DNA from: Pilimelia terevasa
Lineage (GTDB): Bacteria > Actinomycetota > Actinomycetes > Mycobacteriales > Micromonosporaceae
Assembly: GCF_014647915.1 (NCBI RefSeq)
Contig: NZ_BMQC01000015.1
Coordinates: 24,503 to 88,502 of the forward strand
Direction: 5' to 3'
DNA length: 64,000 bases
A program made the translations under genes and the position numbers. A model generated the notes under the pieces. That model had not been told where the DNA came from. It ran no database searches and saw only the letters and a list, made by a program, of their open reading frames with translations. How positions within the stretch are numbered: position 1 is the stretch's first letter; every line of letters begins with the position of its first letter. Shown one piece after another: positions 44,314-52,760 of the stretch.

Positions 44314-46790
44314 CCGGCCAGCCCCGTCCGCGTGACCCGGGCCGACCGGGCGTCCTTGTGCACCTCGAACCGCACCGGCACCCGCGCGGCCAGCCCCGCC
44401 ACGTGGGTGACGACGCCGACCATCCGGTCGCCGCGGGCGGCCAGCGCCTCCAGCGTCGCGGCGACGGTGTCCAGCGTCGCGGCGTCCAGGGTGCCGAAAC
44501 CCTCGTCCAGGATGATCGACTCCAGGCTGGCCGCGGTCGTGGACAGGCCGGCGAGCTGCGCCGAGAGCGCCAGCGCGAGCGCGAGCGAGGCCTGGAACGT
44601 CTCGCCGCCGGACAGCGTGCGGACGGCCCGGCGCAGCCCGGCGTCGTACTGGTCGACGACGTGGAACTCGCCCTTGTCGTGGGCGAGGGCGTACTGCCCG
44701 CCGGTCAGCTCCCGCAGGATCGCCGACGCGCCGTCGACCAGGACGTCCAGCGCCTCGGCGAGCAGCCACCGCTCGAAGTTGTTGGCCCGCAGGTGGTTGG
44801 CCAGGGATTTGGCGACCTGGGCGGCGTCGGCGTGCGCCGCCCGCTGGGCGTGCAGCGCGGCGGTCTGGGCGCGCGTCGCGCCGAGCCGGTCCAGCTCCGC
44901 CCGCGCCCGCTCCGCCGCGACCGCCGCCGCCCGGGCCGGGTCGTCGTCGAGGTCCACCTCGGCGGCGACGAACGCCGCCGCCAGCGCGTCGACCACCGCG
45001 CGGGCGTCGTCGTCGGCGGCCGACACCGCCGCCTGCGCGGCGGGCCGGTCGGCCTCCCGCGCGGCGCCGGCGGCCCGCGCCCAGCCGGCCAGGCCCGCCC
45101 AGGCCGCGGCCAGGTCGCCCCGGTCGGCCGGCGGGGGGCCGCAGGCGGCCACGGCGTCGCGCGCGGCGTCGAACGCCTGCCACGCGCCGCCGACGCGGCC
45201 CTGCGCCGCGTCGGCGGCCGCCCGCGCCCGGCGCAGGTCGGCGCGCGCCTGCCGGACCCGGGTGCCGGCCTCGGCCAGGTGCCGCTGCCCGGCGGCCAGC
45301 CGCTCCAGCGCGGCGCGGAGCTGCGCTGGACCGGGGCTGCGCGCGAGGCGTTCGGCGATCCGGTCGAGGTCCTCGCGGCGCTGGTCGCGGGCGGCGCGCA
45401 GCCGGGCGGTCCGCTCACCCGCGCTGCGGGCGGCACGGTCGGCGGCCGCGGCGTCGGCGTCGGCCTCGTCCGCGGCGGTGCGCGCGCGCTTGCCGGCGGC
45501 CTCGGCGGCGGCCACGGCCGAGCCGGCCGGCAGGTCCGGGACGACCGCGACCGGCTGGGCGCACACCGGGCAGTCGTCGCCGGCCGCCAGCCCCCGGCGC
45601 AGCGCGGTGGCCCGGTCCGCGGACTGTGCGCGCTGGTAGCCCTCCCGGGCGTCCTCCAGCGCCGCCGCGGCCCCCGCCGCCGCGGCGCGCGCGGCGGCCA
45701 GCGCGCGGTCGGCGGCCGCCTGCGCGGCCTCGGCGGCGGCCAGCTCGACCTCCGTCGCGTCGCGCTGGTGGGTGGCGGCATCCTCCTCGGCGTGGGTGTC
45801 CAGCAGCCGGCGCAGGGCGGCCTCGTCGCCGTGGGCGGCCAGCGCCGCGCGCGCCGCCTCCTCGTCGGCCTCCGCCGCGGCCACGGCGGCGTCGGCGTCG
45901 GCCGCCGCGGCGTCGGCCGCCGCCAGCGCCCCGGTCAGCGCCACCGCGTCGGCCGGCGCCCGTACCGCCGCCAGCAGCGCCACCTCCCGGTCGACGGCGG
46001 CCAGCGCCGCCCGGGCGTCGGTGACCCCGCGCTGCGCCGCGGCGAGCCGGGGGAGCGTCGCGTCCACGGTCGCCAGCAGCGCGGCGGTGTCGGCCACCCG
46101 CCCCTGCGCGGCGGCGAGCGTGGCGTCGTCCACGGCGGTCGTCCCGGCCAGCACCTGGTCGACCGCCCCGAGCCGGGCCTCGGACTCGGCGGCGCGCCCG
46201 GCGGCCTGGACCCGGATCTGCTCGTACACCTCCAGGCCCAGCAGCGACACCAGCATCTCCTGGCGCGCGGCGGGCCGGGCGTGCAGAAACTCCGCGAACG
46301 CCCCCTGCGGCAGGACCACGCACCGGGTGAACTGCTCGTACGGCAGCCCGACCGCCGCCAGCACCGCCGCGTCCATCTCGCCCGGCGTACCGGCCAGCAC
46401 CTCGCCGAGGTCCTGCGGCGACAGCCCCTCGTCGAGGCGGCGCAGGTCGAACCCGGGCGGCAGCAGCTCCAACCCGGCGTGGGCGGTCGTCACCCGGCCC
46501 TTGCCGTCGCGCCGCACCACCCGGCTGGCCACGTACCGGCTGCCGGCGGACTCGAAGCACAGCCGCACCCGCGCCTCGGTCGCCGACGGCGCCAGCGCGT
46601 TGCCGACCGCCCGCCGGTCCCCCCAGCGCGGCACGGTGCCGTACAGCGCGAAGCACACCGCGTCGAGGACGGTGGACTTGCCGGAGCCGGTCGGCCCCAC
46701 CAGGGCGAAGAAGTCGGCGTCGGTGAAGTCGACGGTCGTCTCGTCGCGGAACACGGTGAACCCGGCCAGGTCCAGCCGCAGCGGCCTCAC
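44310..46790 (-). CDS. sbcC: SbcC/Rad50-type SMC-like ATPase
   Basis: An 826-aa protein. N-terminal Walker A 'GPTGSGKSTVLDAVCFALYG', long alanine-rich coiled coils, zinc hook 'DDCPVCAQP' near residue 425, second coiled coil, then ABC signature 'RTLSGGETFQASLALALALS' and Walker B 'SIILDEGFGTLD'. It forms the Rad50-like arm of the Mre11-Rad50 nuclease. GTG 46790 overlaps the sbcD stop (GTGA). Coiled coils are shorter than in E. coli SbcC (1048 aa), closer to archaeal Rad50. Confidence 0.93.
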   Translation of the reverse strand: MRPLRLDLAGFTVFRDETTVDFTDADFFALVGPTGSGKSTVLDAVCFALYGTVPRWGDRRAVGNALAPSATEARVRLCFESAGSRYVASRVVRRDGKGRVTTAHAGLELLPPGFDLRRLDEGLSPQDLGEVLAGTPGEMDAAVLAAVGLPYEQFTRCVVLPQGAFAEFLHARPAARQEMLVSLLGLEVYEQIRVQAAGRAAESEARLGAVDQVLAGTTAVDDATLAAAQGRVADTAALLATVDATLPRLAAAQRGVTDARAALAAVDREVALLAAVRAPADAVALTGALAAADAAAADADAAVAAAEADEEAARAALAAHGDEAALRRLLDTHAEEDAATHQRDATEVELAAAEAAQAAADRALAAARAAAAGAAAALEDAREGYQRAQSADRATALRRGLAAGDDCPVCAQPVAVVPDLPAGSAVAAAEAAGKRARTAADEADADAAAADRAARSAGERTARLRAARDQRREDLDRIAERLARSPGPAQLRAALERLAAGQRHLAEAGTRVRQARADLRRARAAADAAQGRVGGAWQAFDAARDAVAACGPPPADRGDLAAAWAGLAGWARAAGAAREADRPAAQAAVSAADDDARAVVDALAAAFVAAEVDLDDDPARAAAVAAERARAELDRLGATRAQTAALHAQRAAHADAAQVAKSLANHLRANNFERWLLAEALDVLVDGASAILRELTGGQYALAHDKGEFHVVDQYDAGLRRAVRTLSGGETFQASLALALALSAQLAGLSTTAASLESIILDEGFGTLDAATLDTVAATLEALAARGDRMVGVVTHVAGLAARVPVRFEVHKDARSARVTRTGLAG

Positions 46791-47929
46791 CGCGACACCT
46801 CGTCGTGCAACTGGTCGAACAGCTCGCGCACCCCGTCGTCGTCGGCGTGCCCGCGGGCGGTGAGGTAGTCGGCGAACAGCTCCGCGGGCGAGCGCCCGAC
46901 CCGCGACGGCCGGGCCGCCGCGTCGGGGGCCGGCAGCAGCTCCGGGTCGACGCGGATCTCCAGCGCCCGCGGCAGCAGCTCCTGCACCTGTTCGCGCAGG
47001 CCGGCCCGGGGCGCCTCCCGGACCACCACCCGCAGCCACGCCCCGCCCGCCTCCACGGCGGCCAGTTCGGCCAGCGTCCCGCGGACGGTCCGCAGCGGCA
47101 CCGCCGCGGTGATCGGCACCTCGGTGACCCTGGCCGGCGTCGTGGCGGTCACGTCCACGACCGACACCGACGGCGTGTTCTCCTCCTCGCCGAAGTCCAC
47201 CGCCAGCGGGCTGCCCGAGTACCGCACCGGGCAGGGGCCGTTGACCCGCTGCGCCCGGTGCAGGTGCCCCAGCGCCACGTAGTGGGTGCTCGCCGGGAAG
47301 ACCGACGCCGGTACCGCGTACCCCAGCACGCAGTGCGCCTCGCGCTCGCCGCCGCCCATCGTCGCCCCCACCACCGTCAGGTGCGCGGTCACCAGGTGCA
47401 CGGTGTCGGGGGAGTCGTCGGCCAGGGCGGCGACCAGCTGGCCGACGTGGTCGGCGTACGTCTGCTGCGCCTCGGCGGCCGTCAGCGCGTACATCTCGGT
47501 GGCCCGCACCGCGTACCGCCGGGACAGGAACGGCAGCGCCACCACCCGCCACGCCTCCCCGCCGTCGGTGACGCCGGTGACGACGTGCGCGGCGGGGTCG
47601 TCGCGGACCGTGCCCCGCAGGGTGATCCCGGCGGCGTCCGCCCACGGCCGCAGGGCGTCCAGCGCCGCGCCGTTGTCGTGGTTGCCGCCGATGGCCACCA
47701 CCTGCGCGCCGGTGGCCCGCAGCGCCGTCAGCGCCCGGGTCACCACGCGCGTGGCGTCCGGCGTGGGGGCCGCCGTGTCGTACAGGTCGCCCGCCACGAT
47801 CACCAGGTCGGGCCGCCGCTCGCGGGCGACGGCGACGACCTCGGCCAGGACGGCGATGTGCTCGGCGTGCCGCTGCTGCCCCTTGAGGACCTTGCCGACG
47901 TGCCAGTCGGAGGTGTGCAGGATCCGCAT
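46787..47929 (-). CDS. sbcD: SbcD/Mre11-type nuclease
   Basis: A 380-aa metallophosphoesterase-fold nuclease. Motifs: 'ILHTSDWHVGK', 'VIVAGDLYDTAAP', 'VVAIGGNHDN', 'LVTAHLTVVG' and 'YVALGHLHRAQRV'; the GNHD and GHxH residues that bind two Mn ions are all present. It cuts DNA ends with the Rad50-like partner encoded next. ATG 47929 overlaps the herA stop by one base. Confidence 0.95.
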   Translation of the reverse strand: MRILHTSDWHVGKVLKGQQRHAEHIAVLAEVVAVARERRPDLVIVAGDLYDTAAPTPDATRVVTRALTALRATGAQVVAIGGNHDNGAALDALRPWADAAGITLRGTVRDDPAAHVVTGVTDGGEAWRVVALPFLSRRYAVRATEMYALTAAEAQQTYADHVGQLVAALADDSPDTVHLVTAHLTVVGATMGGGEREAHCVLGYAVPASVFPASTHYVALGHLHRAQRVNGPCPVRYSGSPLAVDFGEEENTPSVSVVDVTATTPARVTEVPITAAVPLRTVRGTLAELAAVEAGGAWLRVVVREAPRAGLREQVQELLPRALEIRVDPELLPAPDAAARPSRVGRSPAELFADYLTARGHADDDGVRELFDQLHDEVSR

Positions 47930-49761
47930 CAGAACGGGATCTCGTCGTCGCCGACCGCCGTCGCGCCGCTGCCCACCACCGCGAACGGGTCGGTGCGCTG
48001 GGTGATCGAGCGCAGGGTCGCCGCCGGGGGAGGGCCGGCCTCGGCGTGCCGGGTCGCCCACGCCGGGAACGGGAACTCCAGGCACAGCGGCACCGGGATG
48101 TCGGGCTGGTTGACGAACATCGTCCCCGGCCGCGCCAGCAGCACCCGCTGCCGGGCGGTCGGCGGCAGGAAGCCGTACTCCGGGCGGGACGCCTCCGCCG
48201 GGTCCAGCCGGCCGACGACCCGGACCGCCGAGTTGGTGACGATCCGCCGCTCCACCTCGCTGGCCGTCTGCTGCGCCCCGACCAGGATCACGCCCATCGA
48301 CCGGCCGCGCTCGGCGATGTCGAGCAGCACCTCCTTGATCGGGGAGGAGCCGTCGCGGGGGGCGTACTTGTTCAGCTCGTCGAGCACCACGAACAGCAGC
48401 GGCTTGGCCGTGCCCGCCTTCTCCTTGCGCTCGAACTCCGTCTTCAGCGTCACGCCGACCACGAACCGCTGCGCCCGGTCCGGCAGGTTGTGCAGGTCGA
48501 CCACGGTCACCTGCGCGCCCTCGGTGGTGTTGATCTCGTGTGGCCGGCGGGTGGCCAGGTCGCCGCGGATCAGCCGGCCCAGGTCCCGCTTGCTGGCGAT
48601 CAGCCGCCGGGCGAAGGCGTTGACGGTGCCCAGCGACACCGCCGAACCCGTCCACGACGCGCGGGTGTCCTCGTCGGAGAGCTGGTCCACCAGGTGGTCC
48701 ACCAGCGCCTCGTACGCGCCGATGCGGACCCCGTCCAGGCTGATCCCGCCCTCGGCGGGCACTGCCAGCCGCGCGAGCTGGGCCGTCACCGCGTGCACGA
48801 CCATCGTGTACTGCTGCCGTTCGTCGTCGGCGTCGGCGAACACGTACGGCAGCAGCCGTTTGGCGCAGAACTCCGCCAGCGTCCAGTAGAAGCTGTCCAC
48901 GCCGCTGGTGCGGCTGGTGACGTCCGGGGTGCCGGAGGAGTCCGCCCGCGGCGGCGCGTACACCCGCACGTCCGGGAACGGCCCCGCCGGCAGCCCGAGC
49001 CGGGTGTACGCCTGGACGGTCTCCGGGGTGAGCCGGGTGTTCGGGTGGTCGAGGAACAGCAGGTCCTCGCCCTTGACGTTGAAGATCAACGCCTTGGCGT
49101 TCACCCCGTCGGCGCCCAGCACGCCGGAGCGGAAGACCGAGTACAGCAGGAACGTCGCGAAGCTCGTCTTCGTCGCCACGCCCGAGATGCCGGAGATGGA
49201 GACGTGGGCGCCGCGCTGGCCGTCCAGGAAGTCCGCGTTCAGGTACGTCGGCTGCCCGTCGCGGCCGCAGCCGATGGGTACGGCCCGGCTCATCCGGTCG
49301 AAGTGCAGCGCCGCGTCGCGGGCCGCGCCGGTGGCCCGGTGCACGGGCGCCCCCGGGCGCGGTGGCACGTACACCTCCGGGTCGATCCGGGTCGTGGTGA
49401 CCTCGGCGGCCTCCTGCACCTGGGCCGGCAACATGCCCTCGGCGATGGCGAACACGTCCGAGTCGAACTGCGCCCCCTCGTGCCGCGCGCGCACGGCGGT
49501 CACCACCCCGGCGATCGACACCGGGTCGCGGCCGGGCAGCGCGCGGGTGGTGGTGACCACGTCGTCGAGCTGGAGGTACCCGTCCGGGGCCACGGCCGTC
49601 CAGAAGGTCAGGGGCGTGGCGTCCGCGGTGCCGAGCACCCGGCCCACCGGCTCACCGGCCGTGGCCGCCCGGTCACCGGCCGCCGGTTCGCCGGCCGCGG
49701 CGGCGCCCGCGGCGGCCGGCCTCGGCGCCGCGGGCTCCGGCACCCCGGTCGCGTCATCCAC
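47929..49761 (-). CDS. herA: HerA-like DNA translocase ATPase
   Basis: A 610-aa hexameric-type ATPase of the HerA/FtsK superfamily (DUF87). A HAS-barrel-like N-terminal domain (about 40-190) is followed by a P-loop 'SISGISGVATKTSFATFLL' in which Thr replaces the usual Gly before Lys, Walker B 'LLFVVLDELNKYAP', and sensor-like 'RSMGVILVGAQQTASEVERRI'. HerA pumps DNA for the NurA nuclease. It is the first gene of the operon herA-sbcD-sbcC-nurA. GTG 49761 has CACCAT 6 nt upstream. Confidence 0.85.
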   Translation of the reverse strand: MDDATGVPEPAAPRPAAAGAAAAGEPAAGDRAATAGEPVGRVLGTADATPLTFWTAVAPDGYLQLDDVVTTTRALPGRDPVSIAGVVTAVRARHEGAQFDSDVFAIAEGMLPAQVQEAAEVTTTRIDPEVYVPPRPGAPVHRATGAARDAALHFDRMSRAVPIGCGRDGQPTYLNADFLDGQRGAHVSISGISGVATKTSFATFLLYSVFRSGVLGADGVNAKALIFNVKGEDLLFLDHPNTRLTPETVQAYTRLGLPAGPFPDVRVYAPPRADSSGTPDVTSRTSGVDSFYWTLAEFCAKRLLPYVFADADDERQQYTMVVHAVTAQLARLAVPAEGGISLDGVRIGAYEALVDHLVDQLSDEDTRASWTGSAVSLGTVNAFARRLIASKRDLGRLIRGDLATRRPHEINTTEGAQVTVVDLHNLPDRAQRFVVGVTLKTEFERKEKAGTAKPLLFVVLDELNKYAPRDGSSPIKEVLLDIAERGRSMGVILVGAQQTASEVERRIVTNSAVRVVGRLDPAEASRPEYGFLPPTARQRVLLARPGTMFVNQPDIPVPLCLEFPFPAWATRHAEAGPPPAATLRSITQRTDPFAVVGSGATAVGDDEIPF

Positions 49762-49910
49762 GCCCCCATGGTGCCGTACCGCACCGACATCGCCGCCGAC
49801 CGCCTCGCCGGTACGCCCGCGACCAGCGCGGACGGCCGCCCGGCGGGGCGGACGGCAGCGCGGCCGGAGCCGTCGGACGTGACCGTCGCCACGCCCGCCG
49901 CCACCGACCC

Positions 49911-49941
49911 TTGACCTCAACCTCGCTTCAACTTCGAGACT
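49911..49941 (+). promoter_or_regulatory. putative MerR-type promoter of the SDR gene
   Basis: TTGACC (49911-49916) and GAGACT (49936-49941) are separated by 19 bp, the stretched spacing recognised by MerR-family activators. The spacer (TCAACCTCGCTTCAACTTC) has repeat character. No merR gene is in the window. Confidence 0.45.
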
Positions 49942-49970
49942 GGGCTCCACCACGAACGAGAGGAATCCCG

Positions 49971-50660
49971 ATGCCCGTCGCACTCGTCACCGGCGCCTCC
50001 GCCGGACTCGGCCGCGCCCTCGCCGCCGCCCTCGCCGACCAACGCTGGACCCTGATCCTCGACGGCCGCCGGCCCGGTCCCCTGGCCGCGGTGGCGGCGG
50101 CGCTCGCCGACCGCGCCGCCGTCACCGCCGTGCCCGGCGACGTCGCCGACCCGGCCCACCGGGCCGACCTCGCCGCCGCGGCAACCGCCGCCGGGGGCCT
50201 GGACCTGCTGGTCAACAACGCCAGCAGCCTCGGCCCGACCCCGCTGCCCGCCCTGCGCGACCTCGACGCGGCGGACCTGGCCGCGGTACTGGAGGTCAAC
50301 GTCACCGCCCCGCTGGCCCTGATCCGGGCGGCCCTGCCCCGCCCGGGCGGCGTCGTGGTCAACATCTCCTCCGACGCCGCCGTCGCCCACTACCCGCACT
50401 GGGGTGCCTACGGCGCCAGCAAGGCGGCCCTGGACCACCTCACCGCCACCCTGGCCGCCGAGAACCCCGGCGTGCGCTGGTACGCGGTCGACCCCGGCGA
50501 CATGCGGACGGCGATGCACCAGGCGGCGTTCCCCGGCGCGGACATCAGCGACCGGCCGCTGCCGGCGTCCGTCGTACCCGCCCTCCTGCGGCTGCTCGAC
50601 GAGGCGCCGGCCAGCGGGCGCTACCGGGCCGCCGACCTCGCCGCGGCGGTGCCGGCGTGA
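49971..50660 (+). CDS. short-chain dehydrogenase/reductase
   Basis: A 229-aa Rossmann oxidoreductase: cofactor motif 'VTGASAGLGRA', 'LDLLVNNASS', catalytic 'NISSDAAV' Ser and 'YGASKAAL' Tyr-x3-Lys, all intact. ATG 49971 has GAGAGGA 7 nt upstream. The stop overlaps the QueA-like gene's GTG (GTGA), forming a two-gene operon. The substrate is unknown. Confidence 0.92.
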   Translation: MPVALVTGASAGLGRALAAALADQRWTLILDGRRPGPLAAVAAALADRAAVTAVPGDVADPAHRADLAAAATAAGGLDLLVNNASSLGPTPLPALRDLDAADLAAVLEVNVTAPLALIRAALPRPGGVVVNISSDAAVAHYPHWGAYGASKAALDHLTATLAAENPGVRWYAVDPGDMRTAMHQAAFPGADISDRPLPASVVPALLRLLDEAPASGRYRAADLAAAVPA

Positions 50661-51772
50661 CCGCGCTGGCCCACGCCCCGACGACCACCTTCGCCGACCC
50701 CGGCGACCGCACGGCCGCCGCGCCGCCGGAGCACCGCGGCCTGGCCCGCGACGGCGTGCGGCTGCTCGTGGGCAGCGCCGCGGGCCTGCACCACACGACG
50801 TTCGACCAGCTCACCGCCCACCTGCGCCCCGGCGACCTGGTGGTGGTGAACAACTCGGCGACCGTGGCGGCGGAGGCCGACGGGCACACCGCCGCCGGCC
50901 CGGTGGTCGTCCACGTCGCCGCGCCGCTCGGCGCGGGCGAGTGGGTGGTCGAGCTGCGGACCGCCCCCGCGGCCGCGGCGCCGGTCCTGCACGCACCGAC
51001 GGGCACCGTGGTCACGCTGCCCGCACCCGCCGACCCGGCCGCCCGCGCCGCCGGCCGGCGGGGGACCGGTGCCCGCGGGGCGGGCGTCCGGCTGCGCCTG
51101 CGGGAGCCGTACCCCCGGGCGGGAAGCTCGCCGACCGGGGCCGGCACCCGCCTGTGGCGGGCGCACGCCGACGGCCCGCTGGCGGCCCACCTGGCCCGGT
51201 ACGGCCGGCCGGTCGCCTACGGGTACCTGAGCGCCCGGTGGCCGCTCGCGGCGTACCAGACGGTGTTCGCCGAGACGCCGGGCAGCGCCGAGATGCCCAG
51301 CGCCGGACGGCCGTTCAGCGCGCCGCTCGTGGCCCGCCTCGTCGCCGCGGGCGTGGTCCTGGCGCCGGTCACCCTGCACACCGGCGTCTCCTCGCAGGAC
51401 GCGGGCGAGGCGCCGCAGCCCGAGCGGTTCACGGTGCCCCCGGCCACGGCCCGGCTGGTCAACGCGACGCGGGCGGCGGGCGGCCGGGTGGTCGCCGTCG
51501 GCACCACCGTCACCCGGGCGCTGGAGTCGGCCGCCGACGCCGACGGGACCGTCCGCGCCGCCGCCGGCTGGACGGAGCTGGTGATCGGCCCCGACCGCCC
51601 GGTCCGCGTCGTGACCGGCCTGGTCAGCGGCCTGCACAACCCCGAGGCGTCGCACCTGCTGCTGGTCGAGGCGGTCGCCGGGCCGACCCTGACGCAACGG
51701 GTCTACGACGCGGCGTTCGCGGCCGGCTACCTGTGGCACGAGTTCGGCGACTCCTGCCTGCTGCTGCCGTGA
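50657..51772 (+). CDS. QueA-like S-adenosylmethionine:tRNA ribosyltransferase-isomerase homologue
   Basis: A 371-aa protein. It has the QueA pattern: 'FDQLTAHLRPGDLVVVNNSATVAA', 'YGRPVAYGYLSARWPLAAYQTVFAETPGSAEMPSAGRPF' and 'GVVLAPVTLHTGVSSQDAGEAPQPERFTVPPATARLVNATRAAGGRVVAVGTTVTRALE' regions are recognisable. QueA makes epoxyqueuosine in tRNA, but many actinobacteria lack the rest of that pathway, so this homologue may act on something else. It is coupled to the SDR. Confidence 0.85.
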   Translation: MTALAHAPTTTFADPGDRTAAAPPEHRGLARDGVRLLVGSAAGLHHTTFDQLTAHLRPGDLVVVNNSATVAAEADGHTAAGPVVVHVAAPLGAGEWVVELRTAPAAAAPVLHAPTGTVVTLPAPADPAARAAGRRGTGARGAGVRLRLREPYPRAGSSPTGAGTRLWRAHADGPLAAHLARYGRPVAYGYLSARWPLAAYQTVFAETPGSAEMPSAGRPFSAPLVARLVAAGVVLAPVTLHTGVSSQDAGEAPQPERFTVPPATARLVNATRAAGGRVVAVGTTVTRALESAADADGTVRAAAGWTELVIGPDRPVRVVTGLVSGLHNPEASHLLLVEAVAGPTLTQRVYDAAFAAGYLWHEFGDSCLLLP

Positions 51773-51826
51773 ACCCGGCGGCGGTCGAAGCGGTCCGCGG
51801 GCGGTGGCGGCGCCGCGGTGGCGGGG

Positions 51827-52600
51827 TCAGCGGCCGTGCCGGAGCAGGAGCAGGTCCCCGGCGGCGAGGACCTGGCGCAGCCGCAGCCCCCGCGGCGCGG
51901 CCGGCGGGCCGGCGGTGATCCGGCCGGCCCCCGGCCCCGCCAGCAGGGGGGCGACGCTCAGGCACAGCTCGTCCACCAGGTCCGCCGCGGTCAGGGCCCC
52001 GAACAGCCGCGGCCCGCCCTCGCACAGCACCCGGCCCAGTCCCCGCCCGCGCAGCGCGGCCAGGCCCGCGGCCAGGTCGACGTCCCGCTCGCCGCAGTGC
52101 AGCACGTCCGCGACCGCCGCCAGCGCCGCCTGCCGGTCGGGCGGCGCGGCGGCACAGGTCAGCACGAGCGGCCGGACCGGCGCGTCGGCGAACGCCGCCT
52201 GCCCCGGATCCAGGTCCAGCGCGCGGGAGACGACGACGAGCGTGGGGTACGGCGGCCGCCCCCGCGCCTCGCGCCAGGCCCGGCGCCGGGCGTCCAGCCG
52301 GAGCGCGCGGTACGCCTCGGCGCGCAGCGTGCCCGCACCCACCAGCAGCGCGTCGCCGCGCATCCGCAGCGTGCCGAACACCCGCTTGTCGGCGGGGCCG
52401 GACAGCGGCGCCGAGTACCCGCCGACCTCGACGGCGCCGTCGAGGCTGGACACGAAGTTCACCCGCAGGTGCGGGCCGGCCGGCTCGGCGTAGGCGTCGG
52501 CCAGGGCGTCGTCGCCCAGCGGCGCGGCGTCGGGGCCGGGCCAGAGCCGGACGATCGGCGCGGCGGTCGCCGGCCCGCGCCCGGCGACCGGCTCAGTCAC
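51827..52600 (-). CDS. RibD C-terminal-like pyrimidine reductase
   Basis: A 257-aa NADPH reductase: 'VNFVSSLDGAVEVGGYSAPLSGPADKRVFGTLRMRGDALLVGAGTLRAE' pattern (seen in parts), 'RVLCEGGPRLFGALTAADLVDELCLSVAP'. It lacks the deaminase half of RibD. It may serve riboflavin synthesis or a related reduction. Its GTG lies inside the end of the upstream Cys-rich microprotein gene, so translation is coupled. Confidence 0.9.
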   Translation of the reverse strand: MTEPVAGRGPATAAPIVRLWPGPDAAPLGDDALADAYAEPAGPHLRVNFVSSLDGAVEVGGYSAPLSGPADKRVFGTLRMRGDALLVGAGTLRAEAYRALRLDARRRAWREARGRPPYPTLVVVSRALDLDPGQAAFADAPVRPLVLTCAAAPPDRQAALAAVADVLHCGERDVDLAAGLAALRGRGLGRVLCEGGPRLFGALTAADLVDELCLSVAPLLAGPGAGRITAGPPAAPRGLRLRQVLAAGDLLLLRHGR

Positions 52601-52712
52601 CGGGCGCCCCGGTGGCCGGCGGGGTGGGCTCCGGCGGCCGGTGCTGGCAGTCGCACCAGCTTCCGCCCCGGCACTCGTCGTGCCGATCCGTGCGACACGC
52701 CCGACAGATCAT
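52593..52712 (-). CDS. 39-aa Cys-rich microprotein (zinc-ribbon-like)
   Basis: ATG 52712 reads MICRACRTDRHDECRGGSWC, then DCQHRPPEPTPPATGAPGD and a stop at 52593, overlapping the start of the RibD-like gene by 8 nt. Five cysteines and two histidines (C3, C6, H11, C14, C20, C22, H24) could bind zinc. TAGGCT is 6 nt before the ATG, the leaderless layout, which supports real expression. It shares a 48-bp divergent promoter gap with the pRiA4b protein gene. Confidence 0.7.
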   Translation of the reverse strand: MICRACRTDRHDECRGGSWCDCQHRPPEPTPPATGAPGD

Positions 52713-52760
52713 GGGCAAAGCCTAGGCAGGAGCGGGGGCGATGGGTAAGGGTTGGGCACC

